Assembly (NCBI GenBank): GCA_028718125.1
Contig: JAQUMN010000045.1
Span: forward strand, 1-32,061
Source: Kiritimatiellia bacterium
GTDB lineage: Bacteria; Verrucomicrobiota; Kiritimatiellia; JAAZAB01
Length of the DNA: 32,061 nt
Direction: 5' to 3'
Shown here in pieces: positions 8,254 through 16,079 of this stretch (position 1 is its first letter; every line of letters begins with the position of its first letter). The position numbers and the translations under genes are program-made. Below the pieces are notes generated by a model. The model saw nothing but the letters and a program-made list of their open reading frames with translations, did no database searches and had not been told where the DNA came from.

Positions 8254-9154
8254 ATTCTTTTTCGAACCATCGCACGGTTTTCTCCAGGCCATCTTCCAGG
8301 GCGGTCGGATGAAACTCCGGAACAAGACGTTGCAGTTTATCGATGTTCAATACCTTGGATTTTGCGCCGACATAACGGCTGGTGTCATACTGGATCAATG
8401 CCGGATCATAGCCGACCAGGGCGCAAATCTGCTCGGCAAACCAGCGAATCGAATGCTCGTGTCCGCCGCCAATATTCACGATTTCATTGGCTACCCGATT
8501 TGTCAATGCCAGGGTGATGGCCGTAAAATCATCGATGTATACCAATTCCCGCTTCTGTTGCCCATCACCCCACAAGATGACCGGTGTCCCCCGCCGCTTG
8601 CCATCCACAATCTTCCGGATGAGGTCGAAGATAAAATGCATTTGCTTGCCCTGCGTATGATAACCCGGCCCATATAACGTCGAAGGAACAAGATAAAGGT
8701 AGTTCAAGTTAAATTGGCGACTCAGCGCTTGAAGTCCCACATAGAGCATGCGCTTGGTCATCGCATAGGTGTAAAGGCTGTCAATCGGCGTGCCCTCCAT
8801 GTAGTCGGTTTCCAGTAATTCGCGATCGGGCGCATAAGAACAGCTGGTGCCCATGGCCACCAGCTTGGCTTGGGGGTGATGATTCTGCCACCAGGCCAAT
8901 ACATGCGTGTTAATCTGCTGATTGACGATCCATTGCTCCCCGGGATGAGCCAGGCAGAAATCGCCCGCCTGCGTCCAGGCGGCCAAATGGTAAATGACAT
9001 CATAGCGGCAGGTATTATAGCCATCCAGGGAATCGGGGCGGCGCAAGTCGGCATTGGAGGAGTTCAGGCGTACAACGCTGTCGCCCCGCGCTTCCAATGC
9101 GCGACACAGGTGCGTGCCCAAAAATCCAGTAGCCCCGGTAACCAGTATGTTCAT
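8243..9154 (-). CDS. SDR-family nucleotide-sugar epimerase/reductase, GDP-L-fucose synthase-like
   Basis: The protein is 303 residues. It starts with the Rossmann motif VTGATGFLGTHL and has YAMTK as the catalytic YxxxK. GTSCSYAP supplies the catalytic serine region. ILWGDGQQKRELVYIDDF and the C-terminal helix EDGLEKTVRWF are close to GDP-L-fucose synthase (Fcl/WcaG), which epimerises and reduces GDP-4-keto-6-deoxymannose. It is a paralogue of the fragment at 1-161. Related enzymes act on GDP-6-deoxy-heptoses and on other NDP-4-keto sugars, so fucose itself is not certain. The gap to the upstream C-methyltransferase gene is five bases, which suggests that both act on the same keto-sugar nucleotide. 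GGGAATA lies upstream of the ATG. Confidence 0.8.
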   Translation of the reverse strand: MNILVTGATGFLGTHLCRALEARGDSVVRLNSSNADLRRPDSLDGYNTCRYDVIYHLAAWTQAGDFCLAHPGEQWIVNQQINTHVLAWWQNHHPQAKLVAMGTSCSYAPDRELLETDYMEGTPIDSLYTYAMTKRMLYVGLQALSRQFNLNYLYLVPSTLYGPGYHTQGKQMHFIFDLIRKIVDGKRRGTPVILWGDGQQKRELVYIDDFTAITLALTNRVANEIVNIGGGHEHSIRWFAEQICALVGYDPALIQYDTSRYVGAKSKVLNIDKLQRLVPEFHPTALEDGLEKTVRWFEKEYGQ

Positions 9155-9159
9155 AAACG

Positions 9160-10359
9160 CTATTCCCGCGGATTGACGGGAAAATAAAATTCAATCCCTT
9201 GATGTACCAGGTTGCTATAGCGCGCGAGGATTTCATGTTTGAAATTCCATGCGAGAACCAGGTAAATATCGGGTTGCCGCCGCAATTCGTAATCCAGCAC
9301 CACGGGAATATGCATGCCGGGCGAATACAAATTGGCGCGCATGGGGTTTTTTTCGACCAGATAGTCGACATACCGTGTGTCAAGGCCGCAATAATTCAGC
9401 AGCGTGTTGCCTTTCACCGGCGCTCCCATGCCATAAATGGTTTTGCCCGCTTTCTTTGCCTTTTGCACGTAGGCTACAATACTATCCCGAGTCTGGGTGG
9501 CGCGAACCGCAAAAGTCCGATAGGCAGCCAGTTCGTTGGCGCCGGCCTGGTCTTCGGCCTTTTGCATGTCTGCCAGGCGCCTGGAAGGCGTCGCGAGCCC
9601 TGAATGGGTTGCCAGTAAGATGACTGACCCGCCATGGATGGGGGAAAGATAGGCATCGAAGGCCGCCAGCCCGTGGCGCTGTAACAGGCGCTCGATGGTC
9701 GCTACGTTGTAATACAGCAGATGTTCATGATAAACCTGATCGAAAGCCGTATTGTCCATGATCTGCTTCATGTAAAGGAATTGGACCACGAAAACCCCAT
9801 CGTCCGCCAGGCAGGTTTTGATCCCTTCCGTGACGGAATGCAGTTCTTCAAGATGAAAGAATACACCCGAGGCATTAATAACGTTGAATTTGCGTCCCAG
9901 TTTTTCGGCTGTTGTCCGATTAAAAAATGTTGCAGTCGTCGGCACGCCCGCTTTCACGGCCTGCCGTGCTATCCGCTCGCAGGACTCAACGCCCTGCACG
10001 TCGTATCCCAAGGCCTTGTATTCCAGCAATTGTGTGCCGTCATTCGATCCTATGTCTAATACACTTTTCCCTGGCGTAGAATGAAAGAAATGGTCGTTGA
10101 CATACTTGGCCGTGTCGGCGAAGTGCCGTCGCAAAGTGGCTGTCGTACCGGAAACATAGGTGTGATCCTTGAACATGACCTCTTTAGGCACCGTGTAATC
10201 CAGCTGGGCCGCATGACAATTTGCGCAATAGACCAGGCGGAGGGGGTAACATGGCTCGCGGCCAATCTCCTCTTTTAAAAGGAAATGATTGCCCCACGGC
10301 TGAATGCCCAGGTCCAGCACCAGTTCCAGATGTTCTCCGTCACACACCCTGCATTTCAT
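9160..10359 (-). CDS. sugar C-methyltransferase (zinc-binding N-domain, SAM domain, C-terminal domain)
   Basis: The protein is 399 residues with the three-domain layout of NDP-hexose C-methyltransferases. The N-terminus has paired cysteines (CRVCDGEH near residue 3 and YCANCHAAQL near residue 49), matching the Methyltransf_13 zinc-binding domain. The SAM domain contains SVLDIGSNDGTQLL and later GVFFHLEELH. The C-terminal third has YGMGAPVKGNTLLNYCG, the Methyltransf_14 domain. Family members such as TylCIII and NovU methylate a carbon next to a keto group in NDP-deoxysugars, giving branched sugars. The adjacent reductase/epimerase (five bases downstream) would then reduce the keto group. This layout is distinctive, so the class call is firm; the sugar and the carbon position are not known. 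Confidence 0.88.
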   Translation of the reverse strand: MKCRVCDGEHLELVLDLGIQPWGNHFLLKEEIGREPCYPLRLVYCANCHAAQLDYTVPKEVMFKDHTYVSGTTATLRRHFADTAKYVNDHFFHSTPGKSVLDIGSNDGTQLLEYKALGYDVQGVESCERIARQAVKAGVPTTATFFNRTTAEKLGRKFNVINASGVFFHLEELHSVTEGIKTCLADDGVFVVQFLYMKQIMDNTAFDQVYHEHLLYYNVATIERLLQRHGLAAFDAYLSPIHGGSVILLATHSGLATPSRRLADMQKAEDQAGANELAAYRTFAVRATQTRDSIVAYVQKAKKAGKTIYGMGAPVKGNTLLNYCGLDTRYVDYLVEKNPMRANLYSPGMHIPVVLDYELRRQPDIYLVLAWNFKHEILARYSNLVHQGIEFYFPVNPRE

Positions 10360-10375
10360 TTATGGCCCCACAATG

Positions 10376-11332
10376 CTATTTAACGACGTGCGGGAAATCA
10401 TACTTAAACATCAGTTTTCTCAACCGGCGATACAGGAAATCAAGCGGCGAGGCCTGGATTAGCGCCTTGAGACGCTCCCAAAACGGATTGTGCAAAACCT
10501 TGAAAGTATAGCGCAATTCCTTCAGCCAATCGGCAGGCAAAACCTTTGCCGCGTATGATTCCAATAAATACTCAGCATGCGAATTCAAGCCAAGCATATT
10601 GGCAATCAGGATCTGCTTTGCAAAGGCCAGCGGAATCTCGTCGTTTTGAAATTTGATAATGGCCTCGGGCGCTTTTGCATATAAGCAATCAGCCCATACA
10701 AGCCGCCCATCCTTCCACCGATTTCGATTTGTCGTGTTCGGTTTCCATCTATCAGGGAGCATATCGATCAGCTCGAAGCCATGCTCGTGCAAATACTTGT
10801 CAACCTCATGAAAACGCGGTTCGCCGACATAGAAAGGCTGGAATCTTAATTCGCACTGGAGCATAAGGACCCTTGGCAAAAGGTTTTCGCAGCTTTTTAT
10901 GACTTCAAAATCAGCGCCTTCAATATCGGTTTTCAGGAAATCGATCGTTTCGATAGCCAGGCTGTCAAGCAATTGCGGGACAGTCTCTGTTTCCACGTCG
11001 GAAACCGATAAAACCTTGTAAAAATTATCAAGGCCATAGAGCTTGATCATTTCAGGTATGGGCTCATATATTCCACCGCCGCCCCACCATGCGTATTGAT
11101 TGAACCGTCGATGCTCGCTTGACCCGGCAATGACCTTGCCAACAGTGTGTTTGGCGAAGTATTTTTCGCTCGTTATCGGGTTAACGCGCCCGCCCTCGAT
11201 CTCAATAAGCGTCATTGCTTTTTGGAAAGCAGCGGGCAGGGGATAGTCGCTATCCGCGCCCGCCCCTAAATTGACGACGACAAATCTTCCGCGCAATTCC
11301 TGTGCCAGTGTTGGCGCCATATTATTGCCCAT
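10376..11332 (-). CDS. FkbM-family SAM methyltransferase
   Basis: The protein is 318 residues from the ATG at 11332; alternatives are an ATG at 11320 and a TTG at 11395, and none has a good Shine-Dalgarno. The central motif IDFLKTDIEGADFEVIKSC is the FkbM signature (D-V/I-E-G-x-E). The N-terminal FVVVNLGAGADSDYP occupies the SAM-binding loop. FkbM proteins are O-methyltransferases, often acting on sugars in surface glycans. About 100 residues after the core, ending in a lysine/arginine-rich helix, are not explained by the domain and could bind the membrane or a partner. It heads the minus-strand group with the C-methyltransferase 16 bases downstream. Its upstream region faces the divergent radical SAM gene at 11778. 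Confidence 0.8.
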   Translation of the reverse strand: MGNNMAPTLAQELRGRFVVVNLGAGADSDYPLPAAFQKAMTLIEIEGGRVNPITSEKYFAKHTVGKVIAGSSEHRRFNQYAWWGGGGIYEPIPEMIKLYGLDNFYKVLSVSDVETETVPQLLDSLAIETIDFLKTDIEGADFEVIKSCENLLPRVLMLQCELRFQPFYVGEPRFHEVDKYLHEHGFELIDMLPDRWKPNTTNRNRWKDGRLVWADCLYAKAPEAIIKFQNDEIPLAFAKQILIANMLGLNSHAEYLLESYAAKVLPADWLKELRYTFKVLHNPFWERLKALIQASPLDFLYRRLRKLMFKYDFPHVVK

Positions 11333-11574
11333 ACGATGGCTTTGTAAATGCCGATTGAATGGTGATAGAGTGCCGTGCCGGACGGGGGGAGTCAAGGAAA
11401 ACCATCATTGTGTCCTTGGTCGAATCTTTCACCAAGCAATCGAGCAACACCTGGACCTTGGTCTTTCTTGACGCCAACGGTAGATGAGCGTAGGTTCTTA
11501 TGTAGTTACCGCAAGGGCATTTAAACGGGTTATACTGCATAAACTAAGTCATTGCTGAATAACGAACTACTTGG

Positions 11575-11700
11575 AACCACGGATGGCACGGATAGCACTG
11601 ATATATAGAATGGTTTTCCGCCTGAAAGCGGACCCGCCAAGGCGGGAACTCGGGTTGCCTTTACTCCCTATATCCGTGAAATCAGTGTAATCCGTGGTTA
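11575..11700. repeat. composite palindromic element with CCACGGAT/ATCCGTGG ends
   Basis: The left arm at 11575-11602 contains CCACGGATGGCACGGATAGC. The right arm at 11672-11700 contains ATCCGTGAAATCAGTGTAAT and then CCGTGGTT. The two arms are near-perfect reverse complements. Between them are two tight hairpins: TCCGC/GCGGA at 11617-11632 and CCCGCC-AA-GGCGGG at 11633-11646. The total length is about 126 bp with no coding capacity. A half-copy occurs at 201-228. This looks like a small non-autonomous palindromic repeat family. Confidence 0.7.
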
Positions 11701-11716
11701 ATTTCTTTGGTTGCCA

Positions 11717-11751
11717 CGCCGCTTGCGGAGCACAAGCGTAGTGACGCGGCG
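11717..11751. repeat. nested GC-rich inverted repeat
   Basis: CGCCGC (11717-11722) pairs with GCGGCG (11746-11751). Alternatively CGCTTG (11720-11725) pairs with CAAGCG (11733-11738). The same CGCTTG/CAAGCG arms occur at 3297-3313, upstream of the glycosyltransferase at 2041-3270. The element ends 26 bases before the radical SAM start codon, so it would lie in that gene's 5' leader. Confidence 0.45.
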
Positions 11752-11777
11752 GGCGCTGTCCGCGTTAGGAATACATT

Positions 11778-12863
11778 ATGAGAAACACCTTTCCGGCTCT
11801 TGTAAAGAATTTATTTCTGAAACAGCCGACGTTTACCGTCTTTTTTGTCACCCACCGGTGTAACCTGAACTGTAAAATGTGTTTTTATACCGGGCGTCCT
11901 GCCGGTAACGAATTGACCCTGGACGAAATTCGCGGGCTGGCCAAGTCCCTTCCTCCCCAGTGGTTTATGATGTTAACGGGCGGGGAGCCTTTTTTACGTT
12001 CAGATATCGTGGATATTGCCGCCGCATTCTATGACCAGGGGACCATGAATCTCCATTTTTCCACCAATGGCACGCTGACAGATCTGACGTTGGCCAGCGT
12101 TCGTAAAATAGCTGCCTATGCCCGGCATAGCCGGGTACTGGTCGTGACATCTATCGATGGGCCTAAAGACCTGCACGATGCCATTCGCCGTAAGGCGGGG
12201 GCCTTCGATCAAACCGTTTCCACCACCCGGGAACTGGTCAAAATGAAGAAAGATTATTCGAATCTGGGGGTGGCGGTCAATATGACCCTCTCCGCATATA
12301 ACCAGCATTGCTGGAAGGAGACCATAGATTTTATCCGTCGTGATCTTCACGTTGATGCGACCAATATCGGGCTGACCCGCGGGGAGACCAGTGACCCGGA
12401 GTCGAAACAATACGATCTGGAGAACTACTGGAAGGCGCACCGTTATCTTATTCAGGCCAATCGGCGCGACTATTTATCCCCGCTGTTGCGGGTGTTGGCC
12501 CTGTTTAAGGATGTCGCTCAGATTGAGAATATCTACAAAATCGCCACAGGGCATCCGCCGCCTTATTACCGTTGTATGGCGGGTCGTGTATTTAATGTGA
12601 TCACCGAAGATGGCGACGTCTATCCCTGTGAAATGCTCCATCAGAAAATGGGCAACTTGCGTGATGTCAACATGGATTTTCAGCAGATATGGAAAAGCGC
12701 TCCCGCAAAAGCCGTGAGACGATATATTGCCGCGCGTAAATGTTTATGCACGTATGAATGTGCGATGACGGCTTCCCTGGCGGCAAGCGGGGGCACCTGC
12801 GGTCAGTTCCTGGACTTTATCCTGCATTATCGCAAAAAGACGCGGGAGTATTATCATGCCTGA
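11778..12863 (+). CDS. radical SAM/SPASM protein
   Basis: The protein is 361 residues from an ATG preceded by TAGGA at about seven bases. The cluster motif is CNLNCKMC (cysteines 28, 32, 35), and LTGGEPFLR is a full GGEP motif. Cysteines in the C-terminal third (YRCMAGR, DVYPCEML, CLCTYEC) form the SPASM auxiliary-cluster region. The closest known layouts are MoaA/PqqE-like SPASM proteins. Its 3' end overlaps the next glycosyltransferase gene by eight bases. This tight coupling suggests that it works on a sugar, a lipid carrier or a glycan intermediate handled by that transferase; that role is inference. No precursor-peptide gene was seen next to it. Confidence 0.85.
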   Translation: MRNTFPALVKNLFLKQPTFTVFFVTHRCNLNCKMCFYTGRPAGNELTLDEIRGLAKSLPPQWFMMLTGGEPFLRSDIVDIAAAFYDQGTMNLHFSTNGTLTDLTLASVRKIAAYARHSRVLVVTSIDGPKDLHDAIRRKAGAFDQTVSTTRELVKMKKDYSNLGVAVNMTLSAYNQHCWKETIDFIRRDLHVDATNIGLTRGETSDPESKQYDLENYWKAHRYLIQANRRDYLSPLLRVLALFKDVAQIENIYKIATGHPPPYYRCMAGRVFNVITEDGDVYPCEMLHQKMGNLRDVNMDFQQIWKSAPAKAVRRYIAARKCLCTYECAMTASLAASGGTCGQFLDFILHYRKKTREYYHA

Positions 12864-13941
12864 AATTAACCACGCGCTTCGAATCGTGGTGGTTTCCTCG
12901 CAGTCATGCGATTCCGGAAGCAATTTGCGCGGACGTTATTTGGCCAAGGCGCTGGCCAAGGCGGGAGCAGAGGTCAGGTTTGTCAACGGCGTCAAGGCCT
13001 TGCCCTGCAGGCTGGATTTATTGGTTTCCCTTGTGACCTACCTGAGGATCATCTTTATCCGTTGCGATGTGATTATCGGGCTCAAACCGTTCCCCAATAT
13101 TACATTCCTGATGATGGTCAAAAAATGGATGGGTTGTTTCACGATCATTGATATTGATGACCTGGATTCCGGCTACCGCTCCGGCGCCATTGGACACCTG
13201 AATCATTGGTTGCAATGTCCTTTTCCGCGTTTCTTTTCTTTGACCACGTATCATATCGATCGGCTTCGCCCGGTCATTATGGATACGTTCAAGGTCAAGG
13301 AATCCCGTCTTTACCAGCTACCGCAGGGCGTCAACCTGGATCTGTATTACCCTCAGGATATTACCGCGTGGAAACAGAGCTTTTATGCCCGGCATGATCT
13401 GAACGGCAAGAACCTCGTGGTATATACCGCCCATTTGAACGTGGCCAGCGATTTGGACGCCATTTATGAAATTATTCGCCGCGCGCATCTCCGGTTGCCA
13501 TCGCTGCGTTTTCTGGTTATTGGCGGAGGTCCGATGGAAAAACATTTTAGATCCCTGGCCCACAGGGTAGGGGTCGACGCGATTACCCTGTTCACCGGTT
13601 ATCTTCCGCCGTCCGAGGTTGTGAAACACCTTCTGTCAGGCGATGCCGCCATCGTATTTTATAAGGATATCAAGGTTAATTATTATCGCGAATCGATGAA
13701 GATCAGGGAAATGCTGGCGCTTGGGTTACGGGTGGTGTGCAATGATGTTGGCGATTTGCAAACGTTCAGCCCTTATACCTACCAGGTTGAAACAGATTAT
13801 GACGCCTGTGCCGAACAACTAGTCAGGGTGTTGACGCAGGGAGGCGATGGGCGCGAAAAACGGGGAATGGAGTATATCCGTCGAATGCTGGATTGGGACC
13901 AGATCGGTCGCAGTCTCTACGAACGCATTATGGAATCTTAA
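12856..13941 (+). CDS. glycosyltransferase, GT4-type
   Basis: The protein is 361 residues and its ATG follows GGGAG at seven bases, inside the end of the radical SAM gene. The N-terminal part has the acceptor-domain start RIVVVSSQSCDSGSNLRGR and the strand TIIDIDDLDSGYR. The linker LYQLPQGVNLDLYYP is the classic GT4 hinge. The donor domain shows LRFLVIGGGPMEKHF, ITLFTGYLPPSEVVKHL and MKIREMLALGLRVVCNDVG, the last being the nucleotide-sugar loop. It would extend a glycan at the cytoplasmic membrane surface. Donor and acceptor are unknown. It ends a two-gene plus-strand operon and is followed by a 457-bp convergent gap. Confidence 0.85.
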   Translation: MPEINHALRIVVVSSQSCDSGSNLRGRYLAKALAKAGAEVRFVNGVKALPCRLDLLVSLVTYLRIIFIRCDVIIGLKPFPNITFLMMVKKWMGCFTIIDIDDLDSGYRSGAIGHLNHWLQCPFPRFFSLTTYHIDRLRPVIMDTFKVKESRLYQLPQGVNLDLYYPQDITAWKQSFYARHDLNGKNLVVYTAHLNVASDLDAIYEIIRRAHLRLPSLRFLVIGGGPMEKHFRSLAHRVGVDAITLFTGYLPPSEVVKHLLSGDAAIVFYKDIKVNYYRESMKIREMLALGLRVVCNDVGDLQTFSPYTYQVETDYDACAEQLVRVLTQGGDGREKRGMEYIRRMLDWDQIGRSLYERIMES

Positions 13942-14398
13942 CGCGGGCCTTGTGCGCACCTGCCGACAATCGAACCAACCGAGCAAACTAGACAATATCC
14001 ATCCAACAATATTGCCGTTTATTCCCGTTAGATCGGTGCGAAAGAGGGTCGTAAAAATTTATTACTCTACAGCATGACCTTGATTGATTCTTGTTTTCCC
14101 GGTCCACAGTTTCCTTAGAAAACCAGGACCATTCACAGACAAGGTAATTCACCAAATCCGCTTTGCTTTATCCGATATTTTTCAAGCGCGCAGGGTCAAA
14201 CCATGAAATAAAAGTCAACAGATTAGTTTGGCATTAATGTTTTAATCTAAGGGCTTCCCTTCGTGCATTTTTCAGTCCGCTCATTGCCCAACTCCTTGCG
14301 CTCACATGGGCGCCATGCGCATGTGGCGACGCAAACTGTAGGACATGGACGGTTTACTCGGAAGATGGGTTTACCGGACGCTACCAATAGATACGTTG
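13942..14398. other. convergent intergenic region, no gene recognised
   Basis: These 457 bases lie between two gene ends. No coding sequence with homology was recognised. A weak hairpin AAGGG-CTT-CCCTT at 14249-14261 is followed shortly by ATTTTT and could serve as a terminator. A second inverted pair, CACATG/CATGTG, is at 14303-14325. The middle of the gap is AT-rich. It may hold the decayed remains of older sequence. Confidence 0.4.
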
Positions 14399-16063
14399 TC
14401 ATCGAGCCGCCGCTTTCATCGCCACCGTTTTCATTCGCCGACTGGCCAGCAATCTTCTAAACAGCATGCCCCTGACGAACCTCGGCGACAGGCGTAACAA
14501 CAGGGCCGATACACGGCAAAGCAGATAACCGATTGGCGTTACCAGGAAGAAGCGATAGCTGCAGTGCCTGCAATGCGTCTCGCAGCTCTCGTGGGCCTTT
14601 AATACTTGGCAATTGCGATATTCCATGACGGTAGCACAAAAAGGGCACTGAACGACGATGTCGCATGTGTCGGGTCCGGTAATATGGCGTCGGCGTGGAA
14701 AAGCCATGGGGCCATACTTCCAGCTGGTGGCGAATACATCGGCTTTCATCAGCAGGTGCTCGTCATCGGTCATCGTTTCCGTGCAATTGATGTCCACTCC
14801 GAGGAGACCGGTTTCCATGAACGACAATCGATATAGGAACGCCAGGCGATCCTTGATTGTTCCGCGCGCCAGGCAACGCTTGTAGATGGCAGTGCCGGGG
14901 AAGGGGATAATGAAGGTTAAGCTGATCCCCGCGATTCCCTTCAGTTTCCAGAAGTCTAAAGTCGTTCGCACCGTCTCCTGCGTCTCTACCGTATCGCCGA
15001 AAATGAAATTACCGAGCAGGCTTATCCGGTTTGCCAACATGAGATCAACGGCGTGCTCAATCTGAGGCGGATGGATTTTCTTGCGCATGCTCTGCAAAAC
15101 CGGCTCGCTGAAGCTCTCAAAGCCATAGCCAATCAGAAAGCAGCCGGCCTTTTTCATGGCCTTAAGCAAATCGCCATCCACATCGCCCACGCGCATTTGG
15201 CAGACCCAACCGCAGTCCCGTCCCAACTGCTCGCGGAACTTACTGAATCGCTCGCAGAATTCGTATACCCGGTCCTGGTGGCTGGACAACAGCTCGTCGT
15301 GGAACAGGACGACATTAATGCGATAGCGGGGAACATTAGTTTCGAGTTCGTGCATAACCGAATCCAGCGACCGCTGGCGATACACGTTGCCCACGGGATG
15401 GTAACAGAACGTGCACAGATAAGGACAGGACCGGCTGGCAAGCAACGGATACGCCCGAGGATGGTCGAAAGGATAATAATACTTGTTGTCCGTGGGCCGC
15501 ATGTGGTCCAGAACCTTGGAGAATTCAAACGCATCGAAATCGGGCAAAGGCAGGGCGTCCAAGTCCAGAATAGGCTTGCGTGGCTGGGTTGCGCAGAAAC
15601 GGCCGTCGGCGCTGCGATAGGCAATGCCGGCGACATCCTGAACAGCCCCCCCTTTTTCGAGGCAAGCCAGAAGTTCGACCGCAGTGGATTCTCCTTCGCC
15701 GAGCACCTCGTAGTCGGGTTTTAGGTCATCCATCATCAGTTCCGGCTCACTGGAGATAAGGCCGCCGCCTACGATGATTCGAACACCAGCGCCATTGCGC
15801 CGCACGGTATCCGCGATCCGCTTGACGCTGGCATAGAAGACGGATGTGGCCCCCGTGGCGACGACGTCGTAATGGTGCGCTGTTAGCTCCCGGCTTATAA
15901 CTGTGTCTTCCAGGTCAGCGTAATGGTTGAGATTCAGGCCATCGACTTGGTGTCCGGCCTGTCTTAAAGCTGAGGCGATGTAGCCAAGGCCCAACGGGTA
16001 ATCATACCTATAGCATAGTCCCCTGCTTCTCGTAAACCTTGGCATGATAATCAGTATCTTCAT
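14399..16063 (-). CDS. B12-binding-domain radical SAM protein with C-terminal zinc-ribbon-like extension
   Basis: The protein is 554 residues from the ATG at 16063, which lies 16 bases after the upstream gene's stop; a longer start at 16141 would overlap that gene. Residues 1-150 are a cobalamin-binding-type domain (YPLGLGYIASALRQAGHQV, RIIVGGGLISSEPELM, VLGEGEST). The radical SAM motif is CPYLCTFC (cysteines 213, 217, 220). GYGFESFSEPVLQSMRKK and TFIIPFPGTAIYKRC are typical of the following core strands. The last 85 residues carry CPFC (473-476) and a later CRHC, resembling a zinc ribbon, then a hydrophobic stretch and a basic tail. The reaction is unknown; C-methylation or carbon-skeleton chemistry is typical of the class. 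It is last in the minus-strand run. Confidence 0.85.
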   Translation of the reverse strand: MKILIIMPRFTRSRGLCYRYDYPLGLGYIASALRQAGHQVDGLNLNHYADLEDTVISRELTAHHYDVVATGATSVFYASVKRIADTVRRNGAGVRIIVGGGLISSEPELMMDDLKPDYEVLGEGESTAVELLACLEKGGAVQDVAGIAYRSADGRFCATQPRKPILDLDALPLPDFDAFEFSKVLDHMRPTDNKYYYPFDHPRAYPLLASRSCPYLCTFCYHPVGNVYRQRSLDSVMHELETNVPRYRINVVLFHDELLSSHQDRVYEFCERFSKFREQLGRDCGWVCQMRVGDVDGDLLKAMKKAGCFLIGYGFESFSEPVLQSMRKKIHPPQIEHAVDLMLANRISLLGNFIFGDTVETQETVRTTLDFWKLKGIAGISLTFIIPFPGTAIYKRCLARGTIKDRLAFLYRLSFMETGLLGVDINCTETMTDDEHLLMKADVFATSWKYGPMAFPRRRHITGPDTCDIVVQCPFCATVMEYRNCQVLKAHESCETHCRHCSYRFFLVTPIGYLLCRVSALLLRLSPRFVRGMLFRRLLASRRMKTVAMKAAAR

Positions 16064-16079
16064 ACAATGCCTGTGGGTT

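Larger units (their letters stand above)
11333..11777. other. divergent intergenic region with repeat elements
   Basis: This stretch of about 445 bases separates the FkbM gene (minus) from the radical SAM gene (plus). It must hold promoters for both, but no convincing -35/-10 pair stands out; TATACT at 11531-11536 is a possible -10 for the plus strand without a good -35. Most of the right half is taken up by a palindromic element at 11575-11700 and nested hairpins at 11717-11751. No open reading frame with homology was recognised here. Confidence 0.5.

Noticed and set aside
11575..11700. CRISPR or tRNA-like structure
   Set aside because: The inverted repeat is not a direct-repeat array and no cloverleaf or anticodon arm can be drawn.
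15053..15724. A 223-codon plus-strand open frame
   Set aside because: It lies wholly inside the B12 radical SAM gene (14399-16063) on the opposite strand, which has clear motifs; the frame itself shows no family pattern.
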